DNA of 64,000 nucleotides from Petrolisthes cinctipes. Lineage: Eukaryota; Arthropoda; Malacostraca; Decapoda; Porcellanidae. The stretch lies in assembly GCA_033782935.1 (NCBI GenBank), contig JAWQEG010001314.1, forward strand, positions 1,054,001-1,118,000. Direction: 5' to 3'. Made by a program: the position numbers and the translations under genes. Of this stretch, positions 38,170 to 50,316 are shown piece by piece; within the stretch, counting starts at the first letter, position 1; each line of letters opens with the position of its first letter. The notes under the pieces are model-generated. The model saw only the letters and a list, made by a program, of their open reading frames with translations, made no database searches and had not been told where the DNA came from.

Positions 38170-41002
38170 GGCCCAAAACATGCTAAAAATCGATATTTTA
38201 GGTGCCCAAAGTCGATATCTCAAATTCAGGATCCAAACACCCGAAAATTCGATATTTTTGGGTCCAGAAGCGATCTGCACATGCCTACTCAGTGCTAGAA
38301 TGTTTTCAAAATATAGGCTCAAAACATGCTAAAAATCGATATTTTAAGTGTCCAAAGTCGATATGTGCATGCATCTTCTGTACCTGTTTATAGCTCAAAT
38401 TCATGCTCAAAACACCCGAAAATTCGGTACTTTTGGGTCTTAGAAGCGATCTGTACATTCCTACTCCTAGTTAGAATGTTTTCAAGATACAGGCCCAAAA
38501 CATGCTGAAAATCGATATTTTAGGTGCCCAAAGTCAATATGTGCATGCATTTTCTGTACCCGTTTATATCTCAAATTCAGGCTCAAAACACCCGAAAATT
38601 CGGTATTTTGGGGTCCCAGAAGCGATCTGTACATGCCTACTCCGTGTTAGAGTATTTTCAAAATACAGGCCCAAAACATGCTGAAAATCGATATTTTAGG
38701 TGCCCAAAGTCAATATGTGCATGCATTTTCTGTACCCGTTTATATCTCAAATTCAGGCTCAAAACACCCGAAAATTCGGTATTTTGGGGTCCCAGAAGCG
38801 ATCTGTACATGCCTACTCAGTGTTAGAGTTTTTATAAATTACAGGCCCAAAACATACAGATAATCGATATATTAGGTGCCCAAAGTCGATATCTCAAATT
38901 CAGTCCCTAAACACCCGAAAATTCGATATTTTGGGGTCTTAGAAGCGATCTGTACATACCTACTCCGTGTTAGAGTTTTTATAAATTACAGGCCCAAAAC
39001 ATACAGATAATCGATATATTAGGTGCCCAAAAGTCGATATGTGAATGCATCTTCTGTACCCGTTTATATCTCAAATTCAGGCTCCAAACACCCGAAAATT
39101 CGATATTTTGGAGTCCCAGAAGTGATCTGTACTTGCCTACTCCGTGTTTGAGTATTATCAAAATACAGGCCCAAAACATGCTGAAAATCGATATTTTTGG
39201 TGACCAAAGTCAATTTGTGTATGCATCTTCTGCACCCGTTTATATCCCAAATTGAACCTCAAAACACCCGAAAATTCGATATTTTTGGGTCCCAGAAGTG
39301 ATCTGTACATGCCTACTTAGTTCTAGAATATTTTCAAAATATAGGCCCAAAACATGCTAAAAATCGATAATTTAGGTGCCCAAAGTCGATATCTCAAATT
39401 CAGGCCCAAAACGCACGAAAACCCGATATTTTGGGGTCCCAGAAGCGATCTGTACATGCCTACTCCGTATTAGAGTTTTTTCAATATACAGGCCCAAAAC
39501 ATACTGAAAATCGATCTTTAAGGTGCCCAAAAGTCGATGTGTGGATGCATCTTCTGTACCCGTTTATATCTCAAATTCAGGCTCCAAACACCCGAAAATT
39601 CGATATTTTGGGGTCCCAGAAGCGATCTGTACTTGCCTACTCCGTGTTAGAGTAATTTCAAAATACAGGCCCAAAACATGCTGAAAATCGATATTTTAGG
39701 TGACCAAAGTAGAGATGTGCATGCATCTTCTGTACTCGTTTATATCTCAAATTCAGGCTCAAAACACATAAAATTTCGATATTTTGGGGTCCCAGAAGTG
39801 AGCTATACATGCCTACTTAGTGCTAGAATATTTTTAAAATATAGGCCCAAAACATGCTAAAAATCGATATTTTAGGTGCCCAAAGTCGATATCTCAAATT
39901 CAGGCCCAAAACACCCGAAAATTCGATATTTTAGGGTCCCAGAAGCGATCTGTACATGCCTACTCCGTGTTAGAGTATTTTCAATATACAGGCCCAAAAC
40001 ATAATGAAAATCGATCTTTTAGGTTCCCAAAAGTCGATATGTGGATGTATCTTCTGTACCCGTTTATATCTCAAATTAAGGCTCCTAACACCCGAACATT
40101 CGATATTTTGGGGTCCAAGAAGTGATCTGTACTTGCCTACTCCATGTTAGAGTATTTTCAAAATACAGGCCCAAAACATGCTGAAAATCGATATTTTAGG
40201 TGACCAAAGTCAATATGTGTATGCATCTTCCGTACCCGTTTATATCCCAAATTCAACCTCAAAACACCCGAAAATTCGATATTTTTTGGGTCCCAGAAGC
40301 GAACTGTACATGCCTACTCAGTGCTAGAATGTTTTCAAAATATAGGCTCAAAACATGCTAAAAATCGATATTTTAAGAGTCCAAAGTCGATATGTGCATG
40401 CATCTTCTGTACCCGTTTATATCTCAAATTCAGGATCAAAACACCCGAAAATTCGATATTTTGGGGTCCCAGAAGTGATCTGTACATGCCTACTTAGAGC
40501 TAGAATATTTTCAAAATATAGGCCCAAAACATGCTAAAAATCGATATTTTATGTGCCCAAAGTCGATATCTCGAATTCAGGCCCAAAACACCCGAAAATT
40601 CGATATTTTGGGGTCCCAGAAGCGAACTGTACATGCCTACTCCGTGTTAGAGTATTTTCAAAATACAGGCCCATATCATACTGAAAATCGATCTTTTAGG
40701 TGCCCAAAAGTCGATATGTGCATGCATCTTCTGTACCCGTTTATATCTCAAATTCAGGTTCCAAATACCCGAGAATTTGATATTTTGGGGTCCCAGAAAC
40801 GATCTGTACATGCCTACTCAGATACAGGCGCAAAACATGCTGAAAATCGATATTTTAGGTGCCCAAAGTTAATATGTGTATGCATCTTCTGCACCCGTTT
40901 ATATTCCAAATTCAACCTCAAAAAACCCGAACATTCGGTATTTTCGGGTCCTAGAAGCGATCTGTACATGCCTACTCCTAGTTAGAATGTTTTCAAGATT
41001 CA
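38170..41002. repeat. Mosaic zone with a distant copy of the 10.5-12.2 kb segment
   Basis: From about 39290 to 40990 the array matches 10466-12166 at an offset of 28824-28825 bp, and so also the copy near 15.0-16.7 kb. It includes the S monomer with cgcacgaaaacccgat and the gaccaaagtagagatg monomer. At 38492-38843 two near-identical 176-bp monomers stand side by side. At 38844 and 38991 an S and an L monomer share the same unusual opening cagataatcgatatattagg. Confidence 0.8.
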
Positions 41003-41834
41003 GACCCAAAACATGCTCAAAATCGATATTTTAGGTGCCCAAAAGTCGATATGTGCATGCATCTTCAGTACCTGTTTATATCTCAAATTCAGGCTCAAAA
41101 CACCCGAAAATTCTATATTTTTGGGTCCCAGAAGCGATCTGTACATGCCTACTCCGTGTTAGAGTATTTTCAGAATACAGGCCCAAAACATGCTGAAAAT
41201 CGATATTTTAGGTGCCCAAAGTCAATATGTGCATGCATTTTCTGTACCCGTTTATATCTCAAATTCAGGCTCAAAACACCCGAAAATTCGATATTTCGGG
41301 GTCCCAGAAGCGATCTGTACATGCCTACTCAGTGCTAGAATGTTTTTAAAATATAGGCCCAAAACATGCTAAAAATCGATATTTTAGGTGCCCAAAGTCG
41401 ATATCTCAAATTCAGGATTAAAACACCCGAAAATTCGATATTTTGGGGTCCCAGAAGTGATCTGTACATGCCTACCCAGATACAGGCCCAAAACATGCTG
41501 AAAATCGATATTTATGTGCCCAAAGTTAATATGTGTATGCATCTTCTGCACTCGTTTATATCTCAAATTCAACCTCAAAACACCCGAAAATTCGATATTT
41601 TTGGGTCCAGAAGCGATCTGCACATGCCTACTCAGTGCTAGAATGTTTTCAAAATATAGGCTCAAAACATGCTAAAAATCGATATTTTAAGTGTCCAAAG
41701 TCGATATGTGCATGCATCTTCTGCACCCGTTTATATCCCAAATTCATGCTCAAAACACCCGAAAATTCGGTATTTTTGGGTCTTAGAAGCGATCTGTACA
41801 TTCCTACACCTTGTTAGAATGTTTTCAAGATACA
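41003..41834. repeat. 832-bp pentamer HOR, copy 1
   Basis: The monomers are 177, 176, 129, 174 and 176 bp (L-L-SM-L-L) and start at 41003, 41180, 41356, 41485 and 41659. The 174-bp monomer is short because it has tcgatatttatgtgccc in its first half and gggtccagaagc in its second. The SM monomer here and in copy 2 carries the change cctacccagatac. Confidence 0.9.
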
Positions 41835-42666
41835 GACCCAAAACATGCTCCAAATCGATATTTTAAGTGCCCAAAAGTCGATATGTGCATGCATCTTCAG
41901 TACCTGTTTATATCTCAAATTCAGGCTCAAAACATCCGAAAATTCTATATTTTTGGGTCCCAGAAGCGATCTGTACATGCCTACTCCGTGTTAGAGTATT
42001 TTCAGAATACAGGCCGAAAACATGCTGAAAATCGATATTTTAGGTGCCCAAAGTCAATATGTGCATGCATTTTCTGTACCCGTTTATATCTCAAATTCAG
42101 GCTCAAAACACCCGAAAATTCGATATTTCGGGGTCCCAGAAGCGATCTGTACATGCCTACTCAGTGCTAGAATGTTTTTAAAATATAGGCCCAAAACATG
42201 CTAAAAATCGATATTTTAGGTGCCCAAAGTCGATATCTCAAATTCAGGATCAAAACACCCGAAAATTCGATATTTTGGGGTCCCAGAAGTGATCTGTACA
42301 TGCCTACCCAGATACAGGCCCAAAACATGCTGAAAATCGATATTTATGTGCCCAAAGTTAATATGTGTATGCATCTTCTGCACTCGTTTATATCTCAAAT
42401 TCAACCTCAAAACACCCGAAAATTCGATATTTTTGGGTCCAGAAGCGATCTGCACATGCCTACTCAGTGCTAGAATGTTTTCAAAATATAGGCTCAAAAC
42501 ATGCTAAAAATCGATATTTTAAGTGTCCAAAGTCGATATGTGCATGCATCTTCTGTACCTGTTTATAGCTCAAATTCATGCTCAAAACACCCGAAAATTC
42601 GGTATTTTTGGGTCTTAGAAGCGATCTGTACATTCCTACACCTTGTTAGAATGTTTTCAAGATACA
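41835..42666. repeat. 832-bp pentamer HOR, copy 2
   Basis: Monomers start at 41835, 42012, 42188, 42317 and 42491 with lengths 177, 176, 129, 174 and 176, as in copy 1. The two copies differ at few positions, for example ttctgcacccg at 41720 against ttctgtacctg at 42552. A third, partial copy (L-L) follows at 42667-43019 before the array changes type. Confidence 0.9.
42188..42316 (+). repeat. Type SM monomer, 129 bp, with both deletions
   Basis: This monomer carries the 29-bp S deletion and the 18-bp M deletion together, giving 129 bp, the shortest class I saw. The M junction here reads cctacccagatacagg. Other SM monomers are 17382-17510, 30141-30269, 33488-33616, 37512-37640 and 41356-41484. 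A recombination between an S and an M monomer within the shared middle segment would produce it in one step. Confidence 0.88.
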
Positions 42667-44316
42667 GACCCAAAACATGCTCAAAATCGATATTTTAAGT
42701 GCCCAAAAGTCGATATGTGCATGCATCTTCAGTACCTGTTTATATCTCAAATTCAGGCTCAAAACATCCGAAAATTCTATATTTTTGGGTCCCAGAAGCG
42801 ATCTGTACATGCCTACTCCGTGTTAGAGTATTTTCAGAATACAGGCCCAAAACATGCTGAAAATCGATATTTTAGGTGCCCAAAGTCAATATGTGCATGC
42901 ATTTTCTGTACCCGTTTATATCTCAAATTCAGGCTCAAAACACCCGAAAATTCGATATTTCGGGGTCCCAGAAGCGATCTGTACATGCCTACTCAGTGCT
43001 AGAATGTTTTTAAAATATAGGCCCAAAACATGCTAAAAATCGATATTTTAGGTGCCCAAAGTCGATATCTCAAATTCAGTCCTTAAACACCCGAAAATTC
43101 GATATTTTGGGGTCTTAGAAGCGATCTGTACATACCTACTCCGTGTTAGAGTTTTTATAAAATACAGGCCCAAAACATACAGATAATCGATATTTTAGGT
43201 GCCCAAAAGTCGATATGTGAATGTATCTTCTGTACCCGTTTATATCTCAAATTCAAGCTCCAAACACCCGAAAATTCGATATTTTAAGGTCCCAGAAGTG
43301 ATCTGTACTTGCCTACTCCGTGTTTGAGTATTATCAAAATACAGGCCCAAAACATACAGATAATCGATATTTTAGGTGCCCAAAAGTCGATATTTGAATG
43401 CATCTTCTGCACCCGTTTATATCCCAAATTCAACCTCAAAACACCCGAAAATTCGATATTTTTTGGTCCCAGAAGTGATCTGTACATGCCTACTTAGTTC
43501 TAGAATATTTTCAAAAAATAGGCCCAAAACATGCTAAAAATCGATAATTTAGGTGCCCAAATTCGATATCTCAAATTCAGGCCCAAAACGCACGAAAACC
43601 CGATATTTTGGGGTCCCAGAAGCGATCTGTACATGCCTACTCCGTATTAGAGTTTTTTTCAATATACAGGCCCAAAACATACTGAAAATCGATCTTTAAG
43701 GTGCCAAAAAGTCGATATGTGGATGCATCTTCAGTACCCGTTTATATCTCAAATTCAGGCTCCAAACACCCGAAAATTCGATATTTTGGGGTCCCAGAAG
43801 CGATCTGTACATGCCTACTCAGGGCTAGAATGTTTTTAAAATATAGGCCCAAAACATGCTAAAAATCGATATTTTAGGTGCCCAAAGTCGATATCTCAAA
43901 TTCAGGCCCAAAACACCCGAAAATTCGATATTTTGGGGTCCCAGAAGCGAACTGTACATGCCTACTTCGTGTTAGAGTATTTTCAAATTACAGGCCCAAA
44001 ACTTACTGAAAATCGATCTTTTAGGTGCCCAAAAGTCGATATGTACATGCATCTTCTGTACCCGTTTATATATCAAATTCAGGCTCAAAACAAACGAAAA
44101 TTCGGTATTTTGGGGTCCCAGAAGCGATCTGTACATGCCTACTCAGTGCTAGAATGTTTTTAAAATATAGGCCCAAAACATGCTAAAAATCGATATTTTA
44201 GGTGCCCAAAGTCGATATCTCAAATTCAGGCCCAAAACACCCGAAAATTCGATATTTTGGGGTCCCAGAAGCGAACTGTACATGCCTACTTCGTGTTAGA
44301 GTATTTTCAAATTACA
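42667..44316. repeat. Partial pentamer and transition into the 2,000-bp HOR
   Basis: Monomers 42667 and 42844 continue the 832-bp unit. From 43020 the monomers match the 2,000-bp HOR: 43020 matches 45168, 43344 matches 45492 and 43669 matches 45816 at an offset of about 2148, then 43993 matches 45993 at an offset of 2000. The difference is one extra S monomer at 43846-43992, so 43669-43845 plus 43846-43992 appears as a duplicated junction. Confidence 0.8.
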
Positions 44317-46316
44317 GGCCCAAAACTTACTGAAAATCGATCTTTTAGGTGCCCAAAAGTCGATATGTACATGCATCTTCTGTACCCGTTTATATCTCAA
44401 ATTGAGGCTCAAAACACCCGAAAATTCGGTATTTTGGGGTCCCAGAAGCGATCTGTACATACTTACTCCGTGTTAGAGTATTTTCAAAATACAGGCCCAA
44501 AACATGCTGAAAATCGATATTTTAGGTGACCAAAGTAGAGATGTGCATGCATCTTCTGTCCACGTTTATATCTCAAATTCAGGTTCAAAACACCCAAAAT
44601 TCGATATTTCGGGGTCCCAGAAGTGAGCTGTACATGCCTACTTAGTGCTAGAATATTTTTAAAATATATGCCCAAAACATGCTAAAAATCGATATTTTAG
44701 GTTCCCAAAGTCGATATCTCAAATTCAGGCTCAAAACACCCGAAAATTCGGTATTTTGCGGTCCCAGAAGCGATCTGTACATACCTACTCCGTGTTAGAG
44801 TATTTTCAAAATACAGGCTCAAAACATGCTGAAAATCGATATTTTAGGTGCCCAAAGTCAATATGTGTATGCATCTTCTGCACCCGTTTATATCCCAAAT
44901 TCAACCTCAAAACACCTGAAAATTCGATATTTTTTGGTCCCAGAAGCGATCTGTACATGCCTACTCAGTGCTAGAATGTTTTCAAAATATAGGCTCAAAA
45001 CATGCAAAAAATCGATATTTTAAGTTTCCAAAGTCGATATGTGCATGCATCTTCTGTACCCGTTTATATCTCAAATTCAGGCTCAAAACACCCGAAAATT
45101 CGATATTTCGGGGTCCCAGAAGCGATCTGTACATGCCTACTCAGTGCTAGAATGTTTTTAAAATATAGGCCCAAAACATGCTAAAAATCGATATTTTAGG
45201 TGCCCAAAGTCGATATCTCAAATTCAGTCCTTAAACACCCGAAAATTCGATATTTTGGGGTCTTAGAAGCGATCTGTACATACGTAATCCGTGTTAGAGT
45301 TTTTATAAAATACAGGCCCAAAACATACAGATAATCGATATTTTAGGTGCCCAAAAGTCGATATGTGAATGCATCTTCTGTACCCGTTTATATCTCAAAT
45401 TCAGGCTCCAAACACCCGAAAATTCGATATTTTAAGGTCCCAGAAGTGATCTGTACTTGCCTACTCCGTGTTTGAGTATTATCGAAATACAGGCCCAAAA
45501 CATGCTGAAAATCGATATTTTAGGTGACCAAAGTCAATATTTGTATGCATCTTCTGCACCCGTTTATATCCCAAATTCAACCTCAAAACACCCGAAAATT
45601 CGATATTTTTTGGTCCCAGAAGTGATCTGTACATGCCTACTTAGTTCTAGAATATTTTTAAAATATAGGCCCAAAACATGCTAAAAATCGATAATTTAGG
45701 TGCCCAAATTCGATATCTCAAATTCAGGCCCAAAAAGCACGAAAACCCGATATTTTGGGGTCCCAGAAGCGATCTGTACATGCCCACTCCGTATTAGAGT
45801 TTTTTTCAATATACAGGCCCAAAACATACTGAAAATCGATCTTTAAGGTGCCCAAAAGTCGATATGTGGATGCATCTTCTGTACCCGTTTATATCTCAAA
45901 TTCAGGCTCCAAACACCCGAAAATTCGATATTTTGGGGTCCCAGAAGCGATCTGTACTTGCCTACTCCTTGTTAGAGTAATTTCAAAATACAGGCCCAAA
46001 ACATACTGAAAATCGATCTTTTAGGTGCCCAAAAGTCGATATGTGCATGCATCTTCTGTACCCGTTTATATATCAAATTCAGGCTCAAAACACCCGAAAA
46101 TTCGGTATTTTGGGGTCCCAGAAGCGATCTGTACATGCCTACTCAGTGCTAGAATGTTTTTAAAATATAGGCCCAAAACATGCTAAAAATCGATATTTTA
46201 GGTGCCCAAAGTCGATATCTCAAATTCAGGCCCAAAACACCCGAAAATTCGATATTTTGGGGTCCCAGAAGCGAACTGTACATGCCTACTTCGTGTTAGA
46301 GTATTTTCAAATTATA
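44317..46316. repeat. 2,000-bp 12-mer HOR, copy 1
   Basis: The twelve monomers measure 177, 175, 147, 176, 176, 147, 177, 176, 148, 177, 177 and 147, that is four L-L-S trimers of 499, 499, 501 and 501 bp, summing to 2000. Markers are the aaattacaggcccaaaactt junction at 44317, gaccaaagtagagatg near 44530, ttttgcggtccc near 44755, ttttttggtccc near 44930 and ttaaggtccc near 45435. Confidence 0.94.
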
Positions 46317-48316
46317 GGCCCAAAACTTACTGAAAATCGATCTTTTAGGTGCCCAAAAGTCGATATGTACATGCATCTTCTGTACCCGTTTATATCTCAA
46401 ATTGAGGCTCAAAACACCCGAAAATTCGGTATTTTGGGGTCCCTGAAGCGATCTGTACATACCTACTCCGTGTTAGAGTATTTTCAAAATACAGGCCCAA
46501 AACATGCTGAAAATCGATATTTTAGGTGACCAAAGTAGAGAAGTGCATGCATCTTCTGTACCCGTTTATATCTCAAATTCAGGTTAAAAACACCCAAAAT
46601 TCGATATTTTGGGGTCCCAGAAGTGAGCTGTACATGCCTACTTAGTGCTAGAATATTTTTAAAATATAGGCAAAAAACATGCTAAAAATCGATATTTTAG
46701 GTTCCCAAAGTCGATATCTCAAATTCAGGCTCAAAACACCCGAAAATTCGGTATTTTGCGGTCCCAGAAGCGATCTGTACATACCTACTCCGTGTTAGAG
46801 TATTTTCAAAATACAGGCTCAAAACATGCTGAAAATCGATATTTTAGGTGCCCAAAGTCAATATGTGTATGCATCTTCTGCACCCGTTTATATCCCAAAT
46901 TCAACCTCAAAACACCTGAAAATTCGATATTTTTTGGTCCCAGAAGCGATCTGTACATGCCTACTCAGTGCTAGAATGTTTTCAAAATATAGGCTCAAAA
47001 CATGCAAAAAATCGATATTTTAAGTTTCCAAAGTCGATATGTGCATGCATCTTCTGTACCCGTTTATATCTCAAATTCAGGCTCAAAACACCCGAAAATT
47101 CGATATTTCGGGGTCCCAGAAGCGATCTGTACATGCCTACTCAGTGCTAGAATGTTTTTAAAATATAGGCCCAAAACATGCTAAAAATCGATATTTTAGG
47201 TGCCCAAAGTCGATATCTCAAATTCAGTCCTTAAACACCCGAAAATTCGATATTTTGGGGTCTTAGAAGCGATCTGTACATACCTACTCCGTGTTAGAGT
47301 TTTTATAAAATACAGGCCCAAAACATACAGATAATCGATATTTTAGGTGCCCAAAAGTCGATATGTGAATGCATCTTCTGTACCCGTTTATATCTCAAAT
47401 TCAGGCTACAAACACCCGAAAATTCGATAGTTTAAGGTCCCAGAAGTGATCTGTACTTGCCTACTCCGTGTTTGAGTATTATCAAAATACAGGCCCAAAA
47501 CATACGGATAATCGATATTTTAGGTGCCCAAAAGTCGATATGTGAATGCATCTTCTGCACCCGTTTATATCCCAAATTCAACCTCAAAACACCCGAAATT
47601 TCGATATTTTTTGGTCCCAGAAGTGATCTGTATATGCCTACTTAGTTCTAGAATATTTTCAAAATATAGGCCCAAAACATGCTAAAAATCGATAATTTAG
47701 GTGCACAAATTCGATATCTCAAATTCAGGCCCAAAACGCACGAAAACCCGATATTTTGGGTTCCCAGAAGCGATCTGTACATGCCTACTCCGTATTAGAG
47801 TTTTTTTCAATATACAGGCCCAAAACATACTGAAAATCGATCTTTAAGGTGCCCAAAAGTCGATATGTGGATGCATCTTCTGTACCCGTTTATATCTCAA
47901 ATTCAGGCTCCAAACACCCGAAAATTCGATATTTTGGGGTCCCAGAAGCGATCTGTACTTGCCTACTCCGTGTTAGAGTATTTTCAAAATACAGGCCCAA
48001 AACATACTGAAAATCGATCTTTTAGGTGCCAAAAGTCGATATGTGCATGCATCTTCTGTACCCGTTTATATATCAAATTCAGGCTCAAAACACCCGAAAA
48101 TTCGGTATTTTGGGGTCCCAGAAGCGATCTGTACATGCCTACTCAGTGCTAGAATGTTTTTAAAATATAGGCACAAAACATGCTAAAAATCGATATTTTA
48201 GGTGCCCAAAGTCGATATCTCAAATTCAGGCCCAAAACACCCGAAAATTCGATATTTTGGGGTCCCAGAAGCGAACTGTACATGCCTACTTCGTGTTAGA
48301 GTATTTTCAAATTACA
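46317..48316. repeat. 2,000-bp 12-mer HOR, copy 2
   Basis: This copy has the same four trimers and markers at an offset of exactly 2000 bp. Differences are few, for example gtagagaagtgc near 46534, ggcaaaaaacatgc at 46669 and gtgccaaaagtcg near 48028, where one C is lost and compensated elsewhere. Confidence 0.94.
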
Positions 48317-50316
48317 GGCCCAAAACTTACTGAAAATCGATCTTTTAGGTGCCCAAAAGTCGATATGTACATGCATCTTCTGTACCCGTTTATATCTCAA
48401 ATTGAGGCTCAAAACACCCAAAAATTCGGTATTTTGGAGTCCCAGAAGCGATCTGTACATACCTACTCCGTGTTGGAGTATTTTCAAAAAACAGGCCCAA
48501 AACATGCTGAAAATCGATATTTTAGGTGACCAAAGTAGAGATGTGCATGCATCTTCTGTACCCGTTTATATCTCAAATTCAGGTTAAAAACACCCAAATC
48601 TCGATATTTTGGGGTCCCAGAAGTGAGCTGTACATGCCTACTTAGTTCTAGAATATTTTTAAAATATAGGCCCAAAACATGCTAAAAATCGATATTTTAG
48701 GTTCCCAAAGTCGATATCTCAAATTCAGGCTCAAAACACCCGAAAATTCGGTATTTTGCGGTCCCAGAAGCGATCTGTACATACCTACTCCGTGTTAGAG
48801 TATTTTCAAAATACAGGCTCAAAACATGCTGAAAATCGATATTTTAGGTGCCCAAAGTCAATATGTGTATGCATCTTCTGGACCCGTTTATATCCCAAAT
48901 TCAACCTCAAAACACCCGAAAATTCGATATTTTTTGGTCCCAGAATCGATCTGTACATGCCTACTCAGTGCTAGAATGTTTTCAAAATATAGGCTCAAAA
49001 CATGCAAAAAATCGATATTTTAAGTTTCCAAAGTCGATATGTGCATGCATCTTCTGTACCCGTTTATATCTCAAATTCAGGCTCAAAACACCCGAAAATT
49101 CGATATTTCGGGGTCCCAGAAGCGATCTGTACATGCCTACTCAGTGCTAGAATGTTTTTAAAATATAGGCCCAAAACATGCTAAAAATCGATATTTTAGG
49201 TGCCCAAAGTCGATATCTCAAATTCAGTCCTTAAACACCCGAAAATTCGATATTTTGGGGTCTTAGAAGCGATCTGTACATACCTACTCCGTGTTAGAGT
49301 TTTTATAAAATACAGGCCCAAAACATACAGATAATCGATATTTTAGGTGCCCAAAAGTCGATATATGAATGCATCTTCTGTACCCGTTTATATCTCAAAT
49401 TCAGGCTCCAAACACCCGAAAATTCGATATTTTAAGGTCCCAGAAGTGATCTGTACTTGCCTACTCCGTGTTTGAGTATTATCAAAATACAGGCCCAAAA
49501 CATGCTTAAAATCGATATTTTAGGTGACCAAAGTCAATATGTGCATGCATCTTCTGCACCCGTTTATATCCCAAATTCAACCTCAAAACACCCGAAAATT
49601 CGATATTTTTTGGTCCCAGAAGTGATCTGTACATGCCTACTTAGTTCTAGAATATTTTCAAAATATAGGCCCAAAACATGCTAAAAATCGATAATTTAGG
49701 TGCCCAAATTCGATATCTCAAATTCAGGCCCAAAACGCACGAAAACCCGATATTTTGGGGTCCCAGAAGCGATCTGTACATGCCTACTCCGTATTAGAGT
49801 TTTTTTCAATATACAGGCCCAAAACATACTGAAAATCGATCTTTAAGGTGCCCAAAAGTCGATATGTGGATGCATCTTTTGTACCCGTTTATATCTCAAA
49901 TTCAGGCTCCAAACACCCGAAAATTCGATATTTTGGGGTCCCAGAAGCGATCTGTACTTGCCTACTCCGTGTTAGAGTATTTTCAAAATACAGGCCCAAA
50001 ACATACTGAAAATCGATCTTTTAGGTGCCCAAAAGTCGATATGTGCATGCATCTTCTGTACCCGTTTATATATCAAATTCAGGCTCAAAACACCCGAAAA
50101 TTCGGTATTTTGGGGTCCCAGAAGCGATCTGTACATGCCTACTCAGTGCTAGAATGTTTTTAAAATATAGGCCCAAAACATGCTAAAAATCGATATTTTA
50201 GGTGCCCAAAGTCGATATCTCAAATTCAGGCCCAAAACACCCTAAAATTCGATATTTTGGGGTCCCAGAAGCGAACTGTACATGCCTACTTCGTGTTAGA
50301 GTATTTTCAAATTACA
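48317..50316. repeat. 2,000-bp 12-mer HOR, copy 3
   Basis: This copy keeps the 2000-bp offset from copy 2. Private changes include gtgttggagtattttc near 48471, the six-A stretch in tttcaaaaaacagg near 48485 and cttctggacccg near 48876. The trimer order is intact. Confidence 0.94.
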
